Source: Numida meleagris
Taxonomy: Eukaryota > Chordata > Aves > Galliformes > Numididae
Assembly (NCBI RefSeq): GCF_002078875.1
Contig: NC_034424.1
Location: forward strand, 9,599,248-9,663,247
Reading direction: 5' to 3'
Length of the DNA: 64,000 bases
Shown: piece after piece, positions 45,510 through 56,639 of the stretch
Layout of the letters: each line of letters starts with the position of its first letter
Numbering within the stretch: the first letter of the stretch is position 1
Program-made: the position numbers and the translations under genes
The notes under the pieces: model-generated
Told to the model about the DNA's origin: nothing
Seen by the model: only the letters and a program-made list of their open reading frames with translations
Database searches by the model: none

Positions 45510-46180
45510 CAGAGGAGTTACATTTCTCACAGGTGCTGCTCTCAGAGATAGCGGGAGCAGCGGGGAGGAGGCTCTGTGCCTGGCTTCCCACTTTCCTCTG
45601 TGCGACCGTGGCCGTCCCCAGTGCTGCTCTGCCATGGCCCTTGGGTTCGTCCACTCTTGGGAATTTATGCCTTTGACTCCATCTTTGTATTTACTCCAGT
45701 TAACACATAAGCCCTAGTTGCCCAGATCAGGGGAGCCGGGAGTCCATAAACGTGAGCAACGTGGTGGAGCTGGGCAGCTGCCCGAGCAGCAGGGCGGCCG
45801 GCAGCGGGCACGCAGCAATGGGACAGCAGCGGGGAGCGGCCGTGGGACTGAGGCGTGGCAGCCCAGGTGCCAGGCGTAGCACAGGGCCTGTGCACGGCTC
45901 CGGGAGCTCTGTGGCCGCCCCACCTGTCCTGGCTCTGCGGAGCCACGTGCTGCTCCCAGTGCCCGATGGACAGGGGTGCCCGGAGCCCGCGCTGGGTTCT
46001 GGTGGATCTGTAGGATGGAGATGGAGGCCGGGCTTCCAGGGCGGCTGGTGCGGTGATGGTGCCCAGGGCTGCACTGTGCGGATGGGGTGGCTGCCAGCCC
46101 TGGGGGGCTCCAGGCACTGCCAGCACCACGGCCCCGTGGGGTGTGGGCCGGGCACGGGTGCAGCTCCAGCAGCAGTATGG
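45510..46180. other. GC-rich patch
   Basis: GC-rich 45580-46170 with long overlapping frames (187 codons plus; 164, 154 and 142 minus). Four long frames over the same DNA with no domain are the signature of GC-rich noncoding sequence. Confidence 0.4.
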
Positions 46181-46189
46181 TGTTATGAA

Positions 46190-47170
46190 CAGAGCATATG
46201 CTGGCCATTAGTCTGCCTTTTATTTAATTTTTTTTCTTTTTTTAATGCAGTTTACATTGCTACTGGCAGCGCAGGCTTAATTGCTACCTTGCCTGAATGC
46301 AGTTCAGTTTTGTAGTTACTCAAGCGGGAGGTTTTTAAAACTGTGAAATAGTTTCCCTTCCTGCATGCCCCCAGACCAGGTAGAAAATGGGGAAAGAACT
46401 GCTAAATGATGTATTTAGAAAAAGCTGTTCTACAAGAGTATGTGAAACATTACAGATCTGCCAGAAGGTCCATTAACATAAATGTTTAACTCAGACACAC
46501 ACAAACTTATGTACCGAAATGAAAATGTTTCATGCATTAATTTGCTGCAGAAGGTACTAACATAACAATTAGAACAACATTCTGCCTGCTTATACTTAAA
46601 TTTCCTGGGGCACTGTTTCGGTGGTAATGCGCAGCGGTGATGTAGCACCTCCTCAGCTCTTTGCGCAGCGCTCCGCAGCACCGCGCCGCTGCAGTTCCTT
46701 CTGCTAAGTCCACTTCTTGCTGCTTGAACCTGGCACCGAAGGGGCTGGGTTTGGGAGGGGGTGGTGTCCCGCTGCATGCCCACCCACCTGCGCCCTGCGC
46801 TGCCTCGCCGCGCTAACAAAGAAGCCTGCCTCTTCCCACCGCGGGCTTTGGAAGTGGACGGCAAGGGCAGATGAAACAAAGAAGAGGAACCATTGAGCCA
46901 ACGAGCTACATGCTGGGCTCATTTCATTAGTGGTCCCAGTTTAGTTCTCTGTCCCATCCATCGGTTTTTGGGCCCTCAGCGCGCGCTGCTTCACTGCCCC
47001 AGAGTGTGGGAGCACGGGGCTCCTGCACAGTCCTGCGGCCGCTCCGGAGCTGGGATTGCTGCTGGCACGCTGCTCCCGTCACACGGCGCCAGGCCGCCAG
47101 CCCTGCAGCCAGCGTGGAGCAGGCGGGGGAGCAGCAACTGCAAACATTCCTCCTCCGAGCAAATGCTTGT
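46190..47170. other. AT-rich then GC-rich, no gene
   Basis: 46190-46620 is AT-rich, with a long T-rich tract near 46220-46245 that ends AATGCAG and resembles an acceptor without a following donor. 46630-47160 is GC-rich with compositional ORFs. Confidence 0.35.
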
Positions 47171-47179
47171 CCTAAACTG

Positions 47180-47535
47180 AGCACCGTAGAATAAAAATGG
47201 AAACATAAAAATAGCAGTTGGAAAGATAAAACAGCATTTATAGTACTAATAAAACCGTTGTGGCTTCCACAGGAAAACATGCTTTGTAACCTAATGCTTA
47301 CCTGGAAAGACTGTCGAGTTTCTGAGAGTTATAGCTGTTTTTGTAAGAGAAGCACAGAGATTTGCTTCAGGGCTGAGTGATAGATTCTCCTGCCTGGAGC
47401 ATCCCAGTGTGTTTATACATGGCTTGTATGGCAGCTTTCATAAGACATTTACCCCATGATTTGCGATGAGCTTATGTGTGAATAATTAATGGCAATTAAT
47501 CCTTAATTACAGTAATTAGGCAAGTCACAGGAAAT
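47180..47535. promoter_or_regulatory. Homeodomain/K50 site cluster
   Basis: Within about 40 bases (47481-47520) lie AATAATTAAT, TTAATCC (47496-47502, the K50 site used by OTX/PITX/GSC-type factors), TTAATTAC and GTAATTAGG. 47180-47480 is unique AT-rich sequence. Such tight clustering suggests an enhancer core. Confidence 0.4.
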
Positions 47536-47538
47536 TAA

Positions 47539-47934
47539 GCTGCAGCTGGAGAAGACCATGCCTGGGAAGAGAGGATTGGGGGCTGTGTGAATGTGCCATT
47601 CACTGACAACATTACGGGGATGAGCAGTATTCAGCAGCTTTGGCATTTCTATTGGCAGCCTTGGGTAGGACAAGAACGCTCAACATTAGCAGCAATCTTT
47701 AGTTGTCTACAAGAGTTTTTAGTTCAAGTGCCAAAATGTTATGTTGCATATGGTGATTATCTAAGTTTATTGGTTGCCATAATTCAAATGGGTGTAATTG
47801 TTTTTGGCTTGATAGTGACATTAGGAACTGAAGCTTTTATGTGTTCATAGGTTCTGCTGGCATCAGCCGTGGTTCAACTTCTAGGAACGATTCATCCAGG
47901 TTTGCAATTACGAAAACAGATCCTACGAAGGGCT
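47539..47934 (+). other. Coding-like segment, one internal stop, unidentified
   Basis: One frame is open from just after a TAA at 47536 to TAG at 47848. After that single stop it stays open for 28 more codons to TGA at 47935. The codons are not GC-biased, so openness is less easily explained by composition than elsewhere. The translation has a hydrophobic, membrane-like stretch (YLSLLVAIIQMGVIVFGLIV) and ends HPGLQLRKQILRRA. No ATG begins a sensible N-terminus, there are no flanking splice sites, and I recognise no family. Options are a decayed retrocopy or virus-derived fragment, or a T-rich conserved noncoding element that is open by chance. Confidence 0.22.
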
Positions 47935-47944
47935 TGAAATAGAT

Positions 47945-48690
47945 GGAGAAATTTTCAATAATAAAAGAAAAGACAACAACAAAGCTGGCGGCTTCTTAGT
48001 CGAGGAGCTAATTGCTTTATTATTAGCTGCCTTCTCCACCAAATGAAGTTTGCGTGAGGGTCGGTGTCTGCAGTGTGCGCTGCTCTGGGCAGTGGCACCA
48101 TGCAGGAGGAGGAGGGAAGTGCTGGCAGGGGACAGTTTGCAGGCAGAAAAGCCTCGTCCCAGAACATCTCGTGTGCTAATCCCAAGCAATGCCATTGTGC
48201 TCGCAGGCAGATCTGTGCTAGGAGCCCTTTGCCCTGGGCAACCCACAGCGCGGCTGTTGTGCAGCTCAGGAGCGGCAACCTTCCCCGTCATTAACACACA
48301 AAGTTTTTAAACCTCATGATTAAACATGTTTCAGTAATTTACTGGGCTTCCAAGTGGCGACGTTTGTGCCAGCAGCAATCTGGGGCAGAGACGTGGAGGG
48401 AAGCACACATTAGTATCAATGGAACCTACCAAAAGCAATCAGTAATTTATGAGCTTATGGAAAAATGCCCACATGTTCTCATCAAATTATAGGGTTCCTG
48501 TAATTTACTCAGCGACTACAAGGTGCACGCTCCCAAACCTGCTGTGGTGTGTTAACTGAACCTCTGATTAGATTTAATCCAAACAACTGATCTGTTAAAG
48601 GGTCCCGAATAAAGAGGCGCTGTGGCCGGGCCAGGGCATTATTTCGGGCTGAGAAGACAGCTGGTGGGGCTGCCCGCTGCGCTGCGGAGG
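47945..48690. other. Mixed sequence, no gene
   Basis: GC-richer at 48060-48290 with overlapping ORFs, AT-rich at 48300-48600. No exon-like unit or transposon is recognised. Confidence 0.35.
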
Positions 48691-48692
48691 CA

Positions 48693-48788
48693 CGCTGCTG
48701 CTGCTGCTGGTGCTGCTGGTGCTGGTGCTGGTGGTGCTGGTGCTGCTGGTGCTGGTGGTGCTGGTGCTGCTGGTGCTGGTGGTGCTGG
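48693..48788 (+). repeat. GCT/GGT microsatellite with 24-base higher-order unit
   Basis: Starts as (GCT)5 and becomes mixed GGTGCT/GCTGCT. The last three units share a 24-base higher-order pattern, TGCTGCTGGTGCTGG followed by TGGTGCTGG; the first of them carries an extra TGCTGG. Minus-strand frames here are Ser/Thr or Pro/Ala homopolymer-like and come from the repeat. Confidence 0.9.
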
Positions 48789-48799
48789 GCTGGGCTCCC

Positions 48800-49385
48800 A
48801 TCTGCTCGGCCTCGTGCCGTGTCTGCGCTTGCTGCTGTGTGGGGTGGGCGCAGCGGGGAATCCCTGGCACGTCGGAGTAACGGCCTGCAGCCAGATGTTT
48901 GGCAGATCCGCGCTTGTTTGTGATACGGAATCGTGAAAAAAATTCAGCTCCTGGTACGTGCGACCTAGATCAATTTTTAATTTACTTGTATGCATGGATG
49001 ACTCATCTGAAAAAGAAAATTGTGGCATCAAAAAAAAAAAGACATTTCAGCGTGCATAGGTTGTTGCATTTATCTGTTTCTGGTGCACTTCAGAGTGGAA
49101 ATAAGTCACAGTATCTTAATAATGGTCTTGATTTTATAAATGATTTTTCCCCTTGAAATAAGCAATCCATTCATTTTAATATGTAGAATTGGTTTGCTAG
49201 CAGGGCGACAGTTTAAAAAGACTTCCAACTGTGACACAAGTGCAACCATATTGCTTCCTATTACTCGCTAAGGTAGTTGTTTAGAAGAGAGAATGTTCTC
49301 CCTGGAAATGTTTAAAGTGCTGTAATTTTATTTAGGATAATGAGGATTTATAACGGTTTTGCCATATGAAAACCTGCCTTCAGAT
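48800..49385. other. GC shoulder then AT-rich, no gene
   Basis: After a short GC-rich shoulder to 48890 the sequence is AT-rich and unique, with an A run at 49030-49040. Nothing further is identified. Confidence 0.35.
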
Positions 49386-49387
49386 GG

Positions 49388-49800
49388 AGCGAAATCGGCG
49401 GTTCGGTGTCGGGCGTGCGGGCGGCGGCCGCGTGCTGGCGCGGTGCGAGGGGCGGTGTGCTTGCACGGCACGTCTGTCACCGCCCGGAACCTTCCCGCTG
49501 CCGCGCGGATAATTCATCACCAGCGCGTATGGATTTCTCGGCTTTAATCGCTCCGGATGGTAATTAAAATCCTGTTTTATAGAATATTTTAGTTTTGAGG
49601 CCTGCCCAGATGTGCGGCCGCGGCGGCGCTCGGGATGGAGCCGTGTGCCGACACCCGGCCGGGCCGGTGCGGGTCAGGGCGGTGCGGAGCTGCGGGCCCC
49701 TTGGCCCTCGTCCCTGGGGCTGCTGCTTCTGCCGGGCTGGGAGCGCTTCCCTGCCGTGGCCAGTCCTGCTCCTCGTGCCGCACCGCCCGCACCGGGCTCG
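49388..49800. promoter_or_regulatory. CpG-island-like segment
   Basis: About 15 CpGs in 49388-49457, including GGCGGCGGCCGCG. A second dense part lies at 49608-49800, the two separated by an AT-rich spacer with TAATTCATCA and GGTAATTAAAA. The sharp transition from AT-rich flanks supports an undermethylated element. It could be a promoter or a CpG-rich enhancer. No ORF here is convincing. Confidence 0.4.
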
Positions 49801-49809
49801 GGAAGTGGC

Positions 49810-51830
49810 CTGGCACTGCATCTAATGCTCTGTTTATAAATCTAAAGAAGGAAGAATTGAACGGTTACAGATTTTATCAGGTTTTATCTCCTCACCGAAA
49901 ATCTTAGCTCTCAAAACATTTCTAATTTCCCTTATTTGAAGGCTCAAACAGTTTCAAATTACTGCCCGTGGATTGTTCTTGACATCAAGAATGGTAAATT
50001 TGAGCTGTGGAAACGCTGGAATGTGTGGTGTGTGCTTTTCCTGAACAAGGGAATTCAGCGGGTAAATTACAGTCATTTACTTGGAGTGTAATTTACTGAG
50101 AGCCTTTAGGCAAATGCAGAGAAAGGACAGCAGAACAGAAAAAATAGCTACAGCGGGGCTCCCCCTCCCTGTTCGCGTGGAATACAATCTATATTCACAC
50201 GACAACGATAATAAAAACTTTCTTATTTAAAATACATATAATTCTTACATTTTTTTCAATTCGTAAGGCGGGAATTTGTAAGTATGATTTATGCGAAGAT
50301 AAGATTTTAAATCACGCTAAATTATCCACACATCTTCTTAGCATTGTATATTGTGCCTGCATCAGTATCTGCATGCAATCATCCCGTATTTGAAATTAAT
50401 CAAACTGTTAATTTTATGCCTAAGAGCAGATCGAGTATCTGAGACTGTCATTGAGTTAAATGGAAACTGCTGTTTTCATCCTATGGAAATAATATTAAAT
50501 AAATTTATTCTTAAAAAATGTTTATGTAATGGAATCCGCAACGAAGATACGCACTCGAATTTTTATTTGAAAGTACAGCATAAAAAGAAATAAAAATGAA
50601 TAGGGGTGCATTTTTTCTTCATTTAAACGGTACGAACGCGTGAAGAAGCAGCCAGAGCCCGGTAACGTCCAGGCAGCGTGCACGCGGGACAGCTCTCCGG
50701 AAGGATCCTGGGCAAGGCGCCCCGTGGCAGGCGAGTGCGCTGCAGTAATTGCTGAGCAAACAGGAGGCAGCGCTGCAGAGTGGTTTTGTACGGCATATTG
50801 TAATTTGACACTTAAGTTGTGCCCTGCATTACCCTGTGTCATAATTGATGGCTAAAGAAAAGCACATGCTATGCTAATCCTTTGTTAGAATAGCTTGTTA
50901 AATTGTGGTTGCCAATTTAAAATAAACTATGGAAGGCTTGTCTATATTTTAAGGTTTGTAGTCTACAGTTTTAAACAGTCATTTTAAAGCTGTTTTTCAA
51001 CTTTATGTTGCATGCACGCTATTCTGCCTTTGCACACAAGGTCAGCATGTTCGCTAGTTTAATAGCAGACCATCAAGAACAAAATCAATGAGCTGCATGT
51101 TTCACACTAGTATCACAAGGGATTTTCCCATTTATAGCACATTTGTGTACTGATCCCAAGTTTAAAATGACAATATTGATGCCCTGTTAGAGCTGTGCCG
51201 GAATGGACGCCGTGCGGTTACGCTGGAAGTTGTCTGAACTTGCTCCTTTCCCCGACTCGCATTCCACTTTGTGTGCCTGCACAAATACAAACGAGGGCCG
51301 GCAGCTCCCGCGCCAGCAGTGCCGCAGGGCTGGGCTCCGTCCTCGCGCTCCGACGTGCGGCATTCCTCCACCGCGCGCTGCGATTTGCGATCTTTTGTAG
51401 CTGGTGCGAGGAGGATTACGAGGCTGAGCCTAAATAATCTTCTTCGTGCCGATTGCTGAAAATAAAGTGGCGTTATTGCTTATGGATGAGGTAAGGCAGC
51501 GCTGCCCTGCGAAGCTGCACGCGTGCGTTCTGTGGGAGTCCCGGTGCCGTGTGTGAGCCGGGGCTGGATGGAAGGACAGCTCCGTGCTGCGCAGAACGCG
51601 TCCTGCGCCTCGAAGAGGAAATGTGACTTCTGCAGAAGAGAATGATTTAATGTTGGTAGAAGGGTTATTCATTTATAAGGGATTAAAAATGACTTCAATG
51701 TAATACCTTTAATTTGTAATAATGGTCTGCGGGGCTGTTTCCTGTCTAAAATAAACCGTTTGACTGGCATGTTCATTTTGATCCGTTCGGTTTGTGGTAC
51801 ATTAGAGGGGATAAGGGTATTATTTTCAGT
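49810..51830. other. AT-rich stretch with GC patches (50640-50780, 51190-51400, 51490-51620)
   Basis: Unique sequence. The AT-rich parts (49820-50630, 50800-51180, 51640-51830) are repeat-free and enhancer-like in texture, for example 50200-50600 with many ATTAA/TAAAT strings. Open frames are short and unrecognised. No exon-like unit is supported. Confidence 0.35.
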
Positions 51831-51839
51831 GGTGGTGTA

Positions 51840-52330
51840 TTCAATTAAGGCCGAGCTCGGCCGCTGGTGGCAGGGGCTGTCGGGCCGCCTGTGCCCCATG
51901 GGGCAGCCGGGCTCCTCGCGCTGCGAGTGGCATCTGCCTCTGCTAATTGCATTAACGGGAGGAAAGCAGGTAAAGGTTGGTCTGGCGCGCACAGAACGCT
52001 TCTGGCTTCGAGGGACTGCACGAAGTAGGAAAAGGGAGGAGGAAAGCCGTGCCCCGGAGCGCTGTCCATAGCCGGTTGTGCTGCGGCTGGAGGCGGGCGT
52101 GCTGGCAGCCCCAGGCAGGAGCTGCAGCCGCAGGGCCGCCCGCCTGCAGCCCAGAGCTCCCTCTGCTGCAGAGCTGCGCGGGGCCTCGGGGCGGCCGCAC
52201 ACTGGGGCACCGAGCCCAGACAAAGAGACTGTGGCTGCGCTGCGTGCAGCCCGGAGGCACGCAGGTGGCAGAACACCGTCGCCCTTACGGAGTCAGCGCG
52301 GGTCAGCCGCGTGTCCCCGGCAGTGCTTGA
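51840..52330. other. GC/CpG-rich patch
   Basis: CpG-rich sequence with overlapping frames up to 184 codons on the minus strand and 117 on the plus. No CCAAT/TATA combination is obvious. Possible CpG island. Confidence 0.35.
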
Positions 52331-52339
52331 TTCGTCTGT

Positions 52340-53750
52340 TCGCTGGGGAATAAACCCAGAGAGAACCAGCGCTGCCTGACTCAGGAGATGGTGTCACCGG
52401 ATTTTAGGGCTTAATATAGGCTGTACGATGCTGGATGCTGGTTTTGTTGAAGTTTAGGTTTGGAGGATCACCAGAAAATTCAGATTCGAGTCAAACGAGG
52501 CTTGGTTTGGGGTCTGTACAGATACGGTGGGAAGGCTGCAAAGATGACCCAGAGCCTCCAGCACAGGAGAGAGATAAGCAGAGCCCGTGTTTATTACTGC
52601 TAAAATTCTCACGCTTTTTAAATTAGCACTGACGGGGGGAGGAGGAGAAAGGAATCTGACGCATGTTTCTGTGAGCCGTCAGATTCACAGCTGGGAAGGG
52701 GCAGAGTTCTGACCGGCTCTCACCAGCGCTGGCGTGCCAGGAAGCGTGAGGCAATAAAGAAAAATTACGCAAAAATCCCCAAATTTAGAAAAACAAGGTG
52801 TCTTCCAGTGTAAGTAAAGAGCAAACAGCAAAGCAAAATAAACAAATAGTGCTTGAAAATTTACCTCTGTTACGGATCAGAAATACGAGACAGTGCGCTA
52901 TCTGGGAGTAAAACAGAAGCAGAATCAATCTGAATAAACATTTCCAGTGTGTTGGAAGAACGGCACGCTCTCCTTGCAACGCTGGGTACAAAGTCAGATA
53001 ACAGCTGAATCCTGCTCCCTGCTTTAATTCTCGTGTGTTTAGTGCAGAACTGCTGTCAGTTTGCGGGGAGTGAAAAAAAGACCAACAAAGCCCACTTTGA
53101 TTGGAACAGGCAGGATTAGGCTGCGGGATTATCCCTCACTGGGCCGGCTGGGGCGCAGCCCATCGACCTCCGGGCTGGGAGCACGTGGGGTGCGCGGGGA
53201 CAAACCCAGCAGCGAAGCGGCCCCGTCCTGCAGCGAGCTGCGGGCAGCGCGTGTGCACCGAGTGCCATCCACAGCCCCGTCGCCGTCTTCGTACGTGTGG
53301 GCTCGGGAATAACATTCCTATAGGTTCTGGTGATATAAATAATGTATGTGGAGAAGCTCATAAATGTAAGCTCGCATTTTCCTCAGTAGTTTTTGTTCTC
53401 AATCACCTTGATGAAACAATCTTGAAGGCGCTCTCCTTTCCGTGGCATTTGGAATGAGTCCCTGACAGGCTGATTTTCCACCCCTGTTGTGATGCTGCTT
53501 TCTCTAGTTAATATTCCTCTGTAAGTGTCGTACCAAAGTAAACCAAAGGAGCCCGGCTCATGACACTAAGGCTGCATTTGCATTAATTATGCAGTCAGGG
53601 CTGGTGAGAAAATGCTGTCACAGAGAGAGAGGCAGTAAATGAGAACCCTCCGAGTGCGCCTGAATGAAGAGCATTAAGTTCATTTACATGGGAGCAGGAC
53701 GCGCTCAGCCCGGGGAGGAACAATGGCATTTCTCTTGTCGGCTCGCCCGC
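52340..53750. other. AT-rich with GC patch at 53120-53290
   Basis: Unique sequence, nothing identified. Homeodomain-like TGCATTAATTATGCA at 53579-53593 is a 15-base palindrome around a central base. Confidence 0.35.
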
Positions 53751-54480
53751 CGTTATTGTGCTGCGGCGTAATGACTTAAAGGCAGAGTGGTGCGCTGACA
53801 AAAAGACGGCCGCGATCCCCTCGGTATTAATGGCAGCAATAATAATTAATAATACCCCGCGAATCGGGCGGCACATGGCAGCCCGGCTGGCGAGGCCCTG
53901 CCCGCGGGAAGGCCGTGGCCGTGGTGGGCTCGGACAGCGCGCTGTGCGGCCGGCCGCTCTGCAGGGAGCAGCGGGAGCCCGTGTTTGCCTTCTGGTGCTT
54001 CGCGTGCTCCCAGTGCCCAAGGCTCTCACGGCGCGGCAGCATCGCTGCTCTCGGTGCCGGCACAAATGGCTGAAAACGGCTCCTTCCACCTGGGGAATTC
54101 CGCCCACCCTGCTGCCAGGAGCGGAGGTCCTGCCGGCGGGGCGGCACACCAGGCCCCACCGCAGCCCGCACCACGGCCGCACGTGGAGGTACCGGGCTGC
54201 TCTGCCTCATGCCGCGCACGGCGAACACCGAGGCTGGCTGAGAGCACGGCTGCGCCTGGCACACGGGGCTGCGCGGGCACTGCGGGTGCCGGGTGCTGGC
54301 AGCGCGGCTCTCGCCGCGTGCAGGGAATGCCACCTGCACCGCATGCGCGCGGCACCGCTGAGTTCTCCGAATTGGCTTTGCAGCAGTTCGGGGCTTCCCA
54401 GGTCCTCCTGCCATCTCCGTGCGCGCGCAACATGGAACGAAAGCCGCATTTGGGAGCCACGCGCTGACGGAGATACCGCT
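53751..54480. promoter_or_regulatory. CpG-island-like segment
   Basis: Dense CpG across about 600 bases (for example 53881-53960 and 54115-54330), interrupted near its start by an AT-rich TTAATGGCAGCAATAATAATTAATAAT stretch at about 53826-53852. Long frames on both strands (253 codons plus, 231 minus) overlap and carry no recognisable domain. A promoter for an unannotated transcript is possible. Confidence 0.37.
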
Positions 54481-54489
54481 ACTGGAGGT

Positions 54490-56260
54490 GTTGCATGCAG
54501 CCACGAAGAGAAATATTAACATCCGTGTGGAATGCTGGAGAGGAGATCTCTGATCCTTTTAAATGAAAAGATAGATCTCCGAACATTACATTACGATAGA
54601 ATAGTTTGGGGCTCTTTTCACCAGTGTATGGAGGTTTCTTTTAAAGTTCAAAACGTGTTGTCGTCTCCATATATCTTCAAGGCTTTCAGATGCTTCAAAC
54701 TGCAGTTGAAATTTAAAGTGACTTTTTTATTCATATCCTGACATAATTTTCCTTGGGATGATTTATATTTCAATAATAGCTTAAATTATGTTTTGCATTC
54801 TGCACTTTGGTGTCATGCAGGAGGTGTCATCACAAGATAAACTTTCACATCCGAGAGTCAATAAATTGTGCTTAAGTAGTCTAATGAAAATATTGTAAAT
54901 GAGTGGATGGAGTTATATACAGTAGAGATACGCGGCACAGGTACACGTATATATTTAACAAAGGGCTGTGTTTGATCATGTGGTGTCATTAGCTCTGACA
55001 CCATTGCATGGTGCCAGTTTACAGTGATATGAATCCTATAATACTATATCATGCTTTTATCCACTAAATAAAAACCTGCCCTATGTTTTATTACAAAGTA
55101 GGTGGCCTGGAGGAAAAATATATGTATTCTTTCCTTTTGGAATAAAATATGCATTTGGGCTTCTCATTTCATCTCCAATCTGTGTTATTCCTTAAAAATG
55201 CAGAACTGCCTGAAGTCCTCTTTAATATTTAATTCAACAACTTTTTAATCTGTCATTATGCTGTGATGAAGTAAGCATCAAGTGTCGCTGAAAAAGATTA
55301 AATTATACTTGGAAATAGGAATTGAAATGATTTAGGGTTGGAGGCTGAATATTTGCTTTGCACAAGTAATAATCGTAGGAGCTTGGGTGAAGCACGGGTT
55401 TGGATCGGGCTGTAATGCCTCTGCTGATCCTCTCTCCCTGGTGGCTGCCCCTTGATTTACTCTGGCACTGCCAAGCTTTATTTGATTTAAATGGAGGTAG
55501 GAAGTGGAGATTCCACACCACAATTCATTAATTACTCTCTGCTACTCCTTACACTGATTTTCTTTTTCTCTGTAAACATCATAAACTCCGACTCAGGCAA
55601 CCCATTGGATAGCCGCTCCAAGCAGCCCTATAATTTCTTGTTAACAAGCTTATCTTAAAATGGAGAAGCAGGAATAATTAATATCTACCTCTGGAAGAAT
55701 GGATGATGTGAAACAGTGGAACACTTGTTCCTGTCCGTTCATGAGGGATGCCCCCGTGTAACAGGAGGACTTGTGCCAACGTCATCGAATTGCTTAACTC
55801 GTGCTTTCACTCTCCCTTCCTGAAGTCACCTTTGAATTTCTTTGCCGGAGTTCGCGAGAGAAAGGGAAGTGCAGCACCACGTGGCGACCACGGGGCTGCT
55901 GGAGACCCCGATCCTAAACGTGCCCTGTGGGAGGGAGGTCAGAGCTGTGCTGCTTGTGGCCCCGCGCTGAAGAAAAGCCATCCATCTCAAAGCACAGTTT
56001 GCTGTACGCTGCGAGGGAGAAGAGCCAGGTGGGGGGAATATCGTGGGAACTCCTTCAGGGCAGCCTGTACCAGGGAAGGATGATCCACGGCTCCTTGATT
56101 TAGCCCGGAGCTTGACGGACTTCGCAGTTCAGCTCGAGAAATGGGACCTCAGGATTTGTTTGCAATTCTTGCAAAACTTCCCCTTCTTATATAGCCTGTT
56201 TTGAAAAAGAATCCTTTCTCCCTTCTCCAATGCATTATTTATAATTATTTTCCATTCTTT
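54490..56260. promoter_or_regulatory. Long AT-rich enhancer-like block (core 54540-55560)
   Basis: About 1 kb of repeat-free AT-rich unique sequence with many ATTA/TAAT strings and no supported ORF. 55560-56260 is more mixed, with no exon-like unit. Candidate cluster of conserved noncoding elements. Confidence 0.33.
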
Positions 56261-56369
56261 GCAAAAATGTGAACGTCTACATAAATAATTTATTACAGCT
56301 ATTAATTGGGGGACGCGCGGTATCTTTGTACAACTGGAGTTATCTCCTGGTGGCTCCGAGTGCCCAGCA

Positions 56370-56600
56370 GCTCCGCATCCGGCTCACGCCCGCCCTTGTC
56401 CCGTTCCCCGCAGCAGGGGCTGCTCTCCCCCCGGCCCCGCACCCGCTGCCCTTTGGGCTCCCCCAGGCCCCGCACCCCCGCCGGCCCCGCATCTCGCGGG
56501 CGGGCAGCCCTGCTGCAGGATGCTGGCACCGCGAGCGGCGGCACGGCTGGGCCGGCAGGGACAGCACTTCCTTCTGGTCGAGGAAGATGAACAACTTCTG
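56370..56600. other. GC-rich patch
   Basis: CpG- and C-rich (CCCCGCACCC repeated loosely at 56430-56480). Overlapping Pro/Arg/Ala-rich frames are compositional. Confidence 0.35.
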
Positions 56601-56639
56601 TCGGTGAACAGGCCTGATGTGTGTTGCTGTGGAGCTGAG

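Noticed and set aside
45714..46315. Several long overlapping ORFs (187 codons plus; 164, 154 and 142 minus)
   Set aside because: All lie in the same GC-rich patch, on both strands and in multiple phases, with low-complexity Pro/Gly/Ala/Arg/Ser composition and no domain, splice site or start context.
48595..49031. Ser/Thr-repeat and Pro/Ala-repeat ORFs
   Set aside because: Produced by the GCT/GGT microsatellite read on the minus strand.
53758..54522. ORFs of 253 (plus) and 231 (minus) codons
   Set aside because: The longest frames in the window, but they overlap head-on in CpG-rich DNA, lack recognisable domains and have no promoter-exon structure around them.
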